Source: Candidatus Thorarchaeota archaeon
Lineage (GTDB): Archaea > Asgardarchaeota > Thorarchaeia > Thorarchaeales > Thorarchaeaceae
Assembly: GCA_029855925.1 (NCBI GenBank)
Contig: JAGSHP010000194.1
Coordinates: 1-10,451 of the forward strand
Direction: 5' to 3'
Length of the DNA: 10,451 nt
Positions 1 to 6,140 of this stretch are shown piece after piece. Each line of letters begins with the position of its first letter. The first letter of the stretch is position 1. Under the pieces are notes generated by a model, which worked only from the letters and a program-made list of their open reading frames with translations, did no database searches and was not told the origin of the DNA. The position numbers and the translations under genes were made by a program.

Positions 1-728
1 ATGTAGATGCTGAGCAGATTATAGAGCAAATCTCGGAGAACCTCAATCTCCGACGGCAATGTGATATATCTCACGTCGGTGTCGATTGAAATAATATATT
101 CACGTACATCCGGGCTCTTGTAATCGCGGACCTCAATGTTGTCAAGTCCGAGATTCTTGCAGACAGTCATTATTTGCTCCTTGTTGTGTCCAGGAGAGGC
201 TGTCAGCCCCAGAGACCTGCAATAGCGCCCCTGTTTCTCATACATCTCCGCCACGAAAGTGTACGCATAGTTCCCCACTCCTCGGTGCGCCTCATCAAAC
301 ACGACCAGAGATACATCTTGCAGATCATATCGCTTCTGAATCAAATCGTTCTGAAGTGCCTGTGGCGTCATTGCAATGACGGTACTTTGCTCCCAGATCT
401 CGCTTCTCTTCGATGGGCTGTCCTGTCCTGTCAGGCATACGACTTTCTCTTCTGGGAGGTCAAGTACTCGACGCATGAAACGAGCCTGTTGGTCGACTAG
501 CGGTCTGGAGGGGGCCAGGAATAGTATCTTCGAGTCAGGATGCTCTGTCAGTCTTTTTGCAGCGACCAACGCAGCAATGACTGTTTTTCCAAGACCTGTG
601 CTTAGGATGACCAGAGTATCTTTCATTGCCGCAGTCTTTGCAAGGTTCACCTGATACTTTCTGTATTCGATTGTCTGCCTCTTAATTAGCGGTTCTTCAA
701 CGTATCTTATTTCTGACACAATGTCCAT
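1..728 (-). CDS. hef: Hef/FANCM-like DNA helicase, N-terminal part (truncated by window edge)
   Basis: Superfamily 2 helicase of the archaeal Hef / eukaryotic FANCM-Mph1 type, which acts on forked and branched DNA at stalled replication forks. The 242 residues present form the first RecA-like domain: a Q-motif-like YRKYQ near residue 22, Walker A STGLGKT (43-49), motif Ia APSRPLVDQ (72-80), DEAH box in VVFDEAH (142-148) and motif III LTASPG (175-180). The second RecA domain and any XPF-type nuclease domain lie beyond the left edge, so Hef cannot be separated from a nuclease-free helicase. An in-frame TGA lies two codons upstream of the ATG at 728, which bounds the N-terminus. A GTG at 719 is an alternative start and sits at better spacing from the TGAGGA sequence. 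The gene is divergent from the PRC-barrel-like gene. Family assignment is from motifs and the overall look of the sequence. Confidence 0.85.
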   Translation of the reverse strand, partial: MDIVSEIRYVEEPLIKRQTIEYRKYQVNLAKTAAMKDTLVILSTGLGKTVIAALVAAKRLTEHPDSKILFLAPSRPLVDQQARFMRRVLDLPEEKVVCLTGQDSPSKRSEIWEQSTVIAMTPQALQNDLIQKRYDLQDVSLVVFDEAHRGVGNYAYTFVAEMYEKQGRYCRSLGLTASPGHNKEQIMTVCKNLGLDNIEVRDYKSPDVREYIISIDTDVRYITLPSEIEVLRDLLYNLLSIY

Positions 729-910
729 TCCTCAGCATCCAATTGATTAGGCTCTACGGTATCACATTACTGTCTATTGGCTCCAGTATTTTAGCTACAA
801 TCTTTGGTAGTCGTTTCTTGGTACTGACCATTGATGATTGTTTCTTTTTTCGATGTAATACTCACGGTAAAAAGTTGGACATGTTGTTCATTATGTGGAG
901 CAAGTTGATA
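729..910. promoter_or_regulatory. Divergent intergenic region between helicase and PRC-barrel-like gene
   Basis: About 180 bases between two diverging genes, so it should hold both promoters. It contains AT-rich stretches such as TATTTTAGCTA near 787-797 and a T-rich run near 841-850, but I could not assign a convincing TATA element to either gene. An open frame upstream of 911 begins at 743, but its translation is hydrophobic, cysteine-rich and unlike the downstream protein, so I treat it as noncoding. No tRNA or C/D-box RNA was recognised. Confidence 0.4.
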
Positions 911-1246
911 ATGACCGCAAAAGAGGCAACACCAAGCATCGAGGCTGAACTGTACGAACTGAGTATGCCCGGCCGTCTTCTGGGAAAGGAGGTTCTTGAT
1001 AGCAGAGCCCGTAGAATTGGTATTGTAAGAAGCATCCGCATAGGCCTACATCCCACTCGATCAGAACTAATCGTAAAGGGGGCCGAGGTCGAATTCCCTG
1101 TGGACTTCTCGAAAGTTGAGACCGTAGGCACTGTGATTCAGCTCAATTCCGAAGTGAAGGACGCTGAAGAGATCGAGGTTCATGATGTCATACGTCTCCA
1201 AAAGGAAGTACTTGATGATATCCGCAGTTATCTTGGGGGCCCATAG
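911..1246 (+). CDS. Small PRC-barrel-like protein, function unknown
   Basis: A 111-residue soluble protein. Residues 22-80 have the pattern of a PRC-barrel beta domain: RLLGKEVLD (22-30), then RRIGIVRSIRI (35-45), and a second strand pair ending in VGTVIQLN (72-79). PRC-barrel domains occur in RNA-processing (RimM) and photosynthetic proteins and as short stand-alone archaeal proteins of unknown role. The C-terminal 30 residues are acidic and probably helical. I chose the ATG at 911 because GGAG (897-900) precedes it by about ten bases and because upstream translation looks noncoding. In-frame ATGs at 893 and 881 remain possible. The gene ends 62 bases before deoC on the same strand, and deoC seems to have its own promoter. 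The domain call rests on pattern only. Confidence 0.6.
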   Translation: MTAKEATPSIEAELYELSMPGRLLGKEVLDSRARRIGIVRSIRIGLHPTRSELIVKGAEVEFPVDFSKVETVGTVIQLNSEVKDAEEIEVHDVIRLQKEVLDDIRSYLGGP

Positions 1247-1264
1247 TTCAGGCTCATTTCGAAG

Positions 1265-1273
1265 ATATTAATA
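1265..1273 (+). promoter_or_regulatory. TATA-like box of deoC
   Basis: The sequence ATATTAATA, preceded by purine-rich CGAAG, lies about 27 bases before the GTG at 1294 and about 40 before the ATG at 1309. Using normal archaeal TATA-to-start spacing, transcription would begin near 1292-1296, giving a leader of roughly 14 bases before the ATG, or a leaderless GTG start. No SD sequence is visible, in keeping with a very short leader. Confidence 0.5.
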
Positions 1274-1308
1274 ACGACTTGTAGTTCGTTGCAGTGGTGC
1301 AACGAGCA

Positions 1309-1974
1309 ATGAATCTCACTGTAGAACAACTGGCTCGAATGATTGATCATACTGAACTCAAACCTGATGCCACAACTGAACGAATTCGTACATTGTGCCG
1401 TGAGGCTATCGAATACAAATTTGGTGCAGTCTGTGTGAACAGCTGCAATGTGGCAACAGCGGCTAACACGCTTGAGGGAACTGGTATTGAGATCTGCAGT
1501 GTTGTGGGATTTCCGCTCGGTGCAATGATCACAGATGCTAAGGTCTGTGAGACTCGTGCTGCAATTGAGAACGGTGCGACTGAGATTGACATGGTGATGA
1601 ACATAGGCGCCTTCAAGTCAAGTGATTTTGACACAGTACGCGCAGACATTGCTGCGGTTGTTGAGGCTGCTGCTGGCCATACCGTGAAAGTCATTCTTGA
1701 AACTGGTCACCTGACTCCTGATGAGATTGTCCACGCATGCAAGATCTGTGAAGAGGCGGGGGCCCATTTTGTCAAGACCTCAACAGGATTTGGTCCCCGT
1801 GGCGCCTCTGTTGAAGATGTGAAGATAATGCGCGATACGGTGGGGAAACGTCTTGGAATAAAGGCTGCTGGTGGAATTCGTACGTTTGAAGATGCACTTG
1901 CAATGATTGAGGCAGGCGCCACAAGAATCGGCGCAAGCAAAGGTATACAGATTCTGGCAGGATTCCACGAATAG
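1309..1974 (+). CDS. deoC: Deoxyribose-phosphate aldolase
   Basis: Class I aldolase cleaving 2-deoxyribose 5-phosphate into glyceraldehyde 3-phosphate and acetaldehyde in cytoplasmic deoxynucleoside catabolism. The 221-residue chain covers the whole TIM barrel: N-terminal MIDHTELKPD (11-20), CVNSCN (42-47), CSVVGFPLG (63-71), the catalytic aspartate in TEIDMVMN (D94), the Schiff-base lysine in HFVKTSTGF (K156) and the proton-relay lysine in GIKAAGG (K185). The phosphate-binding RIGASKG lies near the end (206-212). Length is normal for the family (about 220-260). I prefer the ATG at 1309, since the protein then starts directly with the conserved LARMIDHT region. A GTG at 1294 would add five residues and coincides with the predicted transcription start. 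The reading frame of the downstream PP-loop gene is open across the last 60 bases in another register. Confidence 0.95.
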   Translation: MNLTVEQLARMIDHTELKPDATTERIRTLCREAIEYKFGAVCVNSCNVATAANTLEGTGIEICSVVGFPLGAMITDAKVCETRAAIENGATEIDMVMNIGAFKSSDFDTVRADIAAVVEAAAGHTVKVILETGHLTPDEIVHACKICEEAGAHFVKTSTGFGPRGASVEDVKIMRDTVGKRLGIKAAGGIRTFEDALAMIEAGATRIGASKGIQILAGFHE

Positions 1975-1982
1975 ACAGACAG

Positions 1983-2153
1983 ATAGGCAGATCACAATGG
2001 GGTTGGCTTCAACTGGCACGCAAGAAAAGTCGTAAGTTTCGCAGGGGTCATGCTCCATATCTAGGTAAGATTCGACTATACTGGTGCGACAAATGTAATG
2101 TCCCCCGCGTAAATGAAACGCCGTGTAGTGTCTGTGGGGAAGTTCCACGGCAG
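1983..2153 (+). other. In-frame 5' extension of the PP-loop gene encoding a zinc ribbon, no standard start codon
   Basis: The frame of the PP-loop gene stays open from 1911 to its stop at 3962. Between about 2049 and 2153 it reads as a convincing zinc ribbon: PYLGKIRLYWCDKCNVP followed by PCSVCGE, with cysteine codons at 2085, 2094, 2124 and 2133. A zinc or rubredoxin-like ribbon in this place is typical of archaeal PAPS-reductase-like proteins with a PUA domain, as I recall the family. No in-frame ATG, GTG or TTG exists between 1911 and 2154. Candidates are non-standard ATA (1971 or 1983), CTG (2013) or ATT (2070), or a one-base indel that would connect the ATG at 1997. A run of four A (2025-2028) lies between that ATG and the ribbon: with one A fewer, the ATG would be in frame. 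The real gene therefore probably begins upstream of 2154. Confidence 0.65.
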
Positions 2154-3962
2154 GTGCCTATTGCGCCTCCTGGTGACCCCTTCCCGGCCATGGATGGTCA
2201 CCTTCAGCGGGTCATCACTACTGTTGACCGTCAGTTTGGAGATGGTGTTGGTGCATCGGTCTTCCCCCCAGACAAGCCAATCGTAATGAACAAGGTATCA
2301 TCTCTGGACGCAATGTATGAGGTCGTTGTGGATGGCCACATTCTTGGTCGCCTCAGGTTCGAGATTGCTAAACAACAGTATAGCTTTGTTCTCTCGCTAG
2401 AGGGCGGTCGTAGAATCTCCATGTTTAGTCGTCAGAAGTGGGTGTCCTGCTCAGATGACGTAATCCCATTTCTAAGAGATGGTGCAAATCTCTTAGTACC
2501 TGGAATTGTCGGTTGCGACTCTGAGATCGAGGTCGGAGATGAGGTCATGCTCATCGACTCGATGGGCAAAGTCATAGCCGTGGGAACGGCACGGATGAGC
2601 GGTGAAGCCATGGCCTTGGAGAATCGCGGGTTCGCTGTCAAGATTAGAGGATTCGGTGACCCAACGGACCCATGTACCAATCCCCTGACCGCAAGCTGGA
2701 CCGATGTTGTAGAGGCAAACGAACACGACTTGCAACAAATAGAGCAAGAGGCCATCGAATTCATCAAAAAGGTCACATATGACCGCGACCTTCCTGTAGT
2801 AGTTGGTTTCAGTGGTGGAAAGGACTCTCTTGTGACCTACCTATTGGTCGAAAAGGCCCTTGGTACCAGTCCACCCTTGTTCTTTATGGACACAGGCCTA
2901 GAACTGCCAGAAACAGTCGAGTATGTTCATGAATTCGCTAGAGCGCGAGGGGCTGATATCATTGGTGAAAGTGCAGGTGACCAATTCTGGCAGTCAGTCA
3001 AGGTGTTCGGCCCCCCGGCTCGTGACTTTCGCTGGTGCTGCAAAGTACTGAAACTGGGTCCCGCAGCGACTGCAATCTCAAAGAAAATGGAGGGCGCGAC
3101 CCTCTCATTCATGGGGCAACGACGTCTAGAGTCATTTCAACGTTCAATCGAGCCGCGTGTCACCTCAAATCCATGGGTGCCAGGTCAAATTTCAGCCAAT
3201 CCGATTCAACGATGGAACGCCCTTGAAGTCTGGCTATACATCTTTCGCGAAAAGGCTCCGTTCAACCCTCTCTATGCCAAGGGATATCATCGAATGGGCT
3301 GCTATCTATGTCCTTCCTCCCCCCTTGCAGAGTTCCAACAGCTCGAAACTACCCATCCCCAATTGTACGAACGTTGGCGAAGTGTTCTCTTGGACTGGGC
3401 TGAACGTTACGGTTTTCCGTCAGAATGGGCCGACCTTGGTTTTTGGCGTTGGAAGCATCTTCCAAAGGGGCAACAGGCTCTGGCAAAACAACTTGGACTT
3501 GACCTCAGGGTAGACCGCACCACCAGCTCCCAAGAGTTCCGAATGGACATAGTCAAGGGGATCTCCCCGTGTACCGCTTCAGGCTTCAGCATTGAGGGTC
3601 AATTCACAATGGGCATTGATATCAATCGGGCCAAGCAGCTCTTGCCAATATTCGGAAAGGCCCGGTTCTCAGAGGAACTCGGCGCATTACGAATAAGTGC
3701 GGGAGACACCAGCATTCTAGTCTTCAGTTCGGGTTCCGTGGTAATACGCGGCTCAAACAAGAAGTCCGTTGAGTATTACACGTCCCCTCTGGAACGGGCA
3801 TTGCGTCGCGCTCTCTTCTGTCAGGCCTGTGGCTCCTGTATTCCCCAATGCAAACAAGGCGCGCTATTCATTGCAGATGATGGGAGGATCGCGGTCGATC
3901 CCTCTCTCTGTATTAATTGCCTTGAGTGTAATGACTGGCCCTGCCCAACATATTTGAGCTGA
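2154..3962 (+). CDS. PUA / PAPS-reductase-like PP-loop / double [4Fe-4S] ferredoxin protein
   Basis: Counting from the GTG at 2154 (602 residues), a PUA-type putative RNA-binding domain spans roughly 88-167. A PAPS-reductase/ATP-sulfurylase-like PP-loop domain follows, with the ATP-binding SGGKDS (220-225), FFMDTGLELPE (243-253), WCCK (294-297), GQRRLES (321-327) and a cysteine pair in GCYLCP (382-387). A spacer leads to a C-terminal ferredoxin domain with cysteines 556, 559, 562, 566 and 586, 589, 592, 597, enough for two [4Fe-4S] clusters, although the second set has four instead of three residues before its last cysteine. The C-terminal ECGLH signature of true PAPS reductases is absent. 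PP-loop enzymes adenylate a substrate, often tRNA, before sulfur transfer. PUA plus Fe-S suggests RNA thiolation or a related modification; this is inference. DndC-type DNA phosphorothioation is less likely because of the PUA domain and lack of dnd neighbours. Coding sequence clearly continues upstream of this start. Confidence 0.85.
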   Translation: MPIAPPGDPFPAMDGHLQRVITTVDRQFGDGVGASVFPPDKPIVMNKVSSLDAMYEVVVDGHILGRLRFEIAKQQYSFVLSLEGGRRISMFSRQKWVSCSDDVIPFLRDGANLLVPGIVGCDSEIEVGDEVMLIDSMGKVIAVGTARMSGEAMALENRGFAVKIRGFGDPTDPCTNPLTASWTDVVEANEHDLQQIEQEAIEFIKKVTYDRDLPVVVGFSGGKDSLVTYLLVEKALGTSPPLFFMDTGLELPETVEYVHEFARARGADIIGESAGDQFWQSVKVFGPPARDFRWCCKVLKLGPAATAISKKMEGATLSFMGQRRLESFQRSIEPRVTSNPWVPGQISANPIQRWNALEVWLYIFREKAPFNPLYAKGYHRMGCYLCPSSPLAEFQQLETTHPQLYERWRSVLLDWAERYGFPSEWADLGFWRWKHLPKGQQALAKQLGLDLRVDRTTSSQEFRMDIVKGISPCTASGFSIEGQFTMGIDINRAKQLLPIFGKARFSEELGALRISAGDTSILVFSSGSVVIRGSNKKSVEYYTSPLERALRRALFCQACGSCIPQCKQGALFIADDGRIAVDPSLCINCLECNDWPCPTYLS

Positions 3963-4039
3963 TCTTTTGACAAAACCTTAATTACTTGGCACTAGACAAA
4001 ACCTGTAAGATGCTCCTATGTTGAAGGTGGTCTTACTAT
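3963..4039 (+). promoter_or_regulatory. Short intergenic region with a promoter-like element, paired repeat and SD
   Basis: This 77-base gap holds an AT-rich TTAATTA (3978-3984) that could be a TATA element for the membrane protein gene. The ten-base direct repeat GACAAAACCT occurs at 3969-3978 and 3995-4004. An SD-like AAGGTGGTC (4024-4032) matches the archaeal 16S tail complement in part and sits about eight bases before the ATG at 4040. Confidence 0.4.
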
Positions 4040-5386
4040 ATGCTGAGCGCAATCTCGTTCAAGATATATGAAATGCGTCGTTATCTTGTTCTGAGTTTAG
4101 TAATTTCAATGGTTGCCATTCCAATTGCCAATATGTTCGTCATTGAACGGGATCGCAATAGGAATGAGATGTATGGTGAGGCCTTCTGGATTTACGGATT
4201 CAAAGTCTACGACATGACGGATCAGGAGCTTGTCAACTCACTCCCCCCTGAATGGGGCTATAATGACGGAACGCATACACTCCCCCCGTATCTTGGGAAT
4301 ATCAAGTATGAGTATCCAGTCTTTGGACTGATCTTCTTTGCAATAGCCGTATGGTTGTTTCCAGGGGTGAATGACTTACAACCATTATGGCTGAATTTCC
4401 TTTTGGTCTTGACCTTCAACCTCAACCTCATTCTGATTGCCATTCTTCTTGGGGATAAGATCTACAAAGTTCAATGGGCTCGTCTATTCTTTGGAGCATA
4501 TTTTGTCTACGGACTCATCATGTCGGCTGGTGGCGGGAAGCTAGAACCCATCGTCGATAGTCTTCTATTGATGGCCTTGGTCCTACGACAAGAGGGGCAA
4601 CGCGGCAAGTCGATGTTCGCACTTGGTCTTGCCGTCCAGACGAAGATCTATCCTGCGGTCCTGTTCCCCCTGCTCTTCATAGAGGCCCCTGTTGCTGCAG
4701 TATGGTTCTTTGTATCACTTCTACTCACAATAATTCCCTTTACATTACTTGGTGCGAACTTCGACTCGCTAGTCGAACACTTTCTAAACACATCAGACTA
4801 TAGCGCCTACATTGTCAATCCTATGTATCCCGGACTCGGCCTTGCAAGTCCGATTCTTGGCACAGACCCTCTTCAAACATATGTCTGGCCCCCAAGTTTC
4901 ATCCCCCTAGTCATCTATCTGTCCTTCATGCTGTACACGCTTCCCCTATATCTGCCGAAGAAAGCAGCATTCGTGGCAGCCTCGTTCAAGGACAAGATTC
5001 TCCTTCTGAAACCGTTGTATCTATATCTACTTCCAGGAATCCTGTTTGGTTTCCGGTGGGTCATGCCTTGGTATCTATTTTGGCTGGGCAGTCTGATATT
5101 TCTCTTTGACAATGAAGAACAGGCTGTTGGCTACTTGAAAATGATTACCATAGTGGGTCTTGTCTATTGGTTTGGGGTCTCCTGCAATTGGCCTTACTTC
5201 ATCAGTGGTCCGCTTGTCGATTTCATGTCCCACTTCACCTCTGGATGGTACACTCTACTGGGATTATCACTTATGGTTGCCATTACCGCCGTATCGTATG
5301 TCATTTGGAAGAAAGTCTTCGAGCGGCGCGAGCGGAAGGACCAACTGTATCGTGAGGCAGAAGCACGTGGCGAGCTGATAATTTGA
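4040..5386 (+). CDS. Polytopic membrane glycosyltransferase-like protein (GT-C, GT87/DUF2029-like)
   Basis: A 448-residue integral membrane protein with about nine to eleven hydrophobic segments, for example near 16-34, 93-108, 117-137, 148-162, 195-212, 217-236, 285-305, 322-354, 366-380 and 403-423. A long non-membrane loop between the first two (35-90) ends in NIKYEYPVFG (87-96), and LGLAVQTKIYPAVLFPLLF (195-213) resembles the KxYP segment of GT87-type polyprenyl-phosphate-sugar-dependent mannosyltransferases. Such enzymes usually add sugars to lipids or glycans on the outer face of the membrane. The first loop contains several acidic residues (such as E36, D38 and D58) that could serve catalysis, but I cannot pick the key one. 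The C-terminal tail is highly charged and presumably cytoplasmic. The ATG at 4040 has an SD-like sequence; an internal ATG at codon 12 is an alternative. Substrate unknown, and GT-C membership is inferred from pattern. Confidence 0.65.
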   Translation: MLSAISFKIYEMRRYLVLSLVISMVAIPIANMFVIERDRNRNEMYGEAFWIYGFKVYDMTDQELVNSLPPEWGYNDGTHTLPPYLGNIKYEYPVFGLIFFAIAVWLFPGVNDLQPLWLNFLLVLTFNLNLILIAILLGDKIYKVQWARLFFGAYFVYGLIMSAGGGKLEPIVDSLLLMALVLRQEGQRGKSMFALGLAVQTKIYPAVLFPLLFIEAPVAAVWFFVSLLLTIIPFTLLGANFDSLVEHFLNTSDYSAYIVNPMYPGLGLASPILGTDPLQTYVWPPSFIPLVIYLSFMLYTLPLYLPKKAAFVAASFKDKILLLKPLYLYLLPGILFGFRWVMPWYLFWLGSLIFLFDNEEQAVGYLKMITIVGLVYWFGVSCNWPYFISGPLVDFMSHFTSGWYTLLGLSLMVAITAVSYVIWKKVFERRERKDQLYREAEARGELII

Positions 5387-5848
5387 TCACCGTGAGGTAC
5401 CGTTCGCCTTGTAATACTCGATGATTCGCTTACGAATTCGAGTGGAGGAGCAGAGCCCGTCTGCATCTCTCTTCTCAAGGCGGACTATCTTCACGTCTAG
5501 TCCTCTTTGTTGTATCTGATTCTGGAGCTGTTCCACATTGACCTCTTGGTCGTAGCCCAGTGCGATTATGTCGGGTCGTTCCTTCTCCACAATCTGAGAA
5601 TGATCTCTTGTTGGATATCCAATGACTGCTCGTGACACAACTCTCAGTGATTCAACAAGGCGCCTTCGTTGCTCCTGCGGAAAGACTGGTGGAGCCCCTC
5701 TCTCATGCAAGATTGTTTCGTCGCGCGCGATGACGACCACCAATTCCCCATCTTCTCCTGCGAGTTCTCTGGCCTGTTCTAGATACGCCACATGACCGAG
5801 GTGAAGTATGTCGAATTTACCGGCAGCAAGTACTTTCTTCCCCGCCAT
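5387..5848 (-). CDS. ribL: FAD synthase, archaeal cytidylyltransferase type
   Basis: Nucleotidyltransferase that transfers AMP from ATP to FMN to give FAD, the archaeal counterpart of bacterial RibF. The 153 residues begin with the nucleotide-binding GKFDILHLGH (10-19; HxGH at 16-19). They continue with VVVIARDETI (37-46), a conserved PQEQRRRLVESL (57-68), GYPTRD (77-82), DIIALGYDQ (92-100) and end in the STRIRKR signature (134-140, preceded by CS). Length fits the family (about 150). Glycerol-3-phosphate or other cytidylyltransferases share the fold, but RARDE-type and EEQRR-type segments resemble the RibL group. The ATG at 5848 lies 16 bases after the stop of the small winged-helix-like gene, so it is probably the last gene of the cdc48 operon. 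Its stop codon abuts the stop of the convergent membrane protein gene. Confidence 0.87.
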   Translation of the reverse strand: MAGKKVLAAGKFDILHLGHVAYLEQARELAGEDGELVVVIARDETILHERGAPPVFPQEQRRRLVESLRVVSRAVIGYPTRDHSQIVEKERPDIIALGYDQEVNVEQLQNQIQQRGLDVKIVRLEKRDADGLCSSTRIRKRIIEYYKANGTSR

Positions 5849-5864
5849 CCGTCACGACCTTCAC

Positions 5865-6125
5865 TTAGTCTTCGTCAACAGCAAGGAACTCATGCCCTTC
5901 TGTGATTGTTTCGATGCGTCGCTTTGTCTTTGTAATCTGGCTCACGTGTACGAGGCCATTGATCTCCAATTGCATCAATGCGCCGTTCAACTCAGATGGT
6001 GCTGGTTGTTTTCCCAAGACCTTCTTTATTGCTCTCTGAAGCTCGTCATCCAAGATTACCCCATGCCTCTTCTGCAATATTGACATTATCACGTTCTTTA
6101 GAGGCATTGAATTCCATGTACTCAC
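5865..6125 (-). CDS. Small winged-helix-like protein, function unknown
   Basis: An 86-residue protein I cannot name. Residues 8-78 have a winged-helix pattern: a first helix (PLKNVIMSILQKRHGVI), a second helix with DELQRAIKKVLG (27-38), a third recognition-like helix SELNGALMQLEINGLV (44-59), then a basic beta-wing VSQITKTKRRIETI (61-74). The tail is acidic. The GTG at 6125 is chosen because it follows the strong SD AAAGGAGGAG by five bases; an internal ATG at codon 7 is the alternative. The gene begins 13 bases after the cdc48 stop and is followed closely by ribL, so all three are probably cotranscribed. It could be a DNA-binding regulator or a protein-protein adaptor: winged-helix folds serve both, and the sequence alone does not decide. 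Confidence 0.7.
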   Translation of the reverse strand: MSTWNSMPLKNVIMSILQKRHGVILDDELQRAIKKVLGKQPAPSELNGALMQLEINGLVHVSQITKTKRRIETITEGHEFLAVDED

Positions 6126-6130
6126 GTTTA

Positions 6131-6140
6131 CTCCTCCTTT
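6131..6140 (-). promoter_or_regulatory. Strong SD overlapping the cdc48 stop codon
   Basis: On the minus strand the sequence AAAGGAGGAG overlaps the TAA stop of cdc48 (6139-6141) and lies five bases before the GTG start at 6125. It fixes that unusual GTG start and suggests translational coupling between cdc48 and the small winged-helix-like gene. Confidence 0.8.

Noticed and set aside
174..654. Plus-strand open frames inside the helicase region
   Set aside because: They are antisense to a minus-strand frame with complete SF2 helicase motifs, and their translations look like shadow sequence.
829..840. TTGATGATTG as a C box of a C/D guide RNA
   Set aside because: The first base does not fit RUGAUGA and no suitably spaced D, C' and D' boxes were found.
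743..910. Longer N-terminus of the PRC-barrel-like protein from the ATG at 743
   Set aside because: The added residues are hydrophobic and cysteine/phenylalanine-rich without family resemblance, and this stretch must also hold divergent promoters.
1780..2148. Minus-strand frame spanning the end of deoC and the zinc ribbon region
   Set aside because: Opposite to two better-supported coding stretches; no recognisable domain.
2154..3962. DndC-like DNA phosphorothioation enzyme
   Set aside because: The PP-loop core is related, but the PUA domain, zinc ribbon and ferredoxin tail, and the absence of dnd neighbours, point elsewhere.
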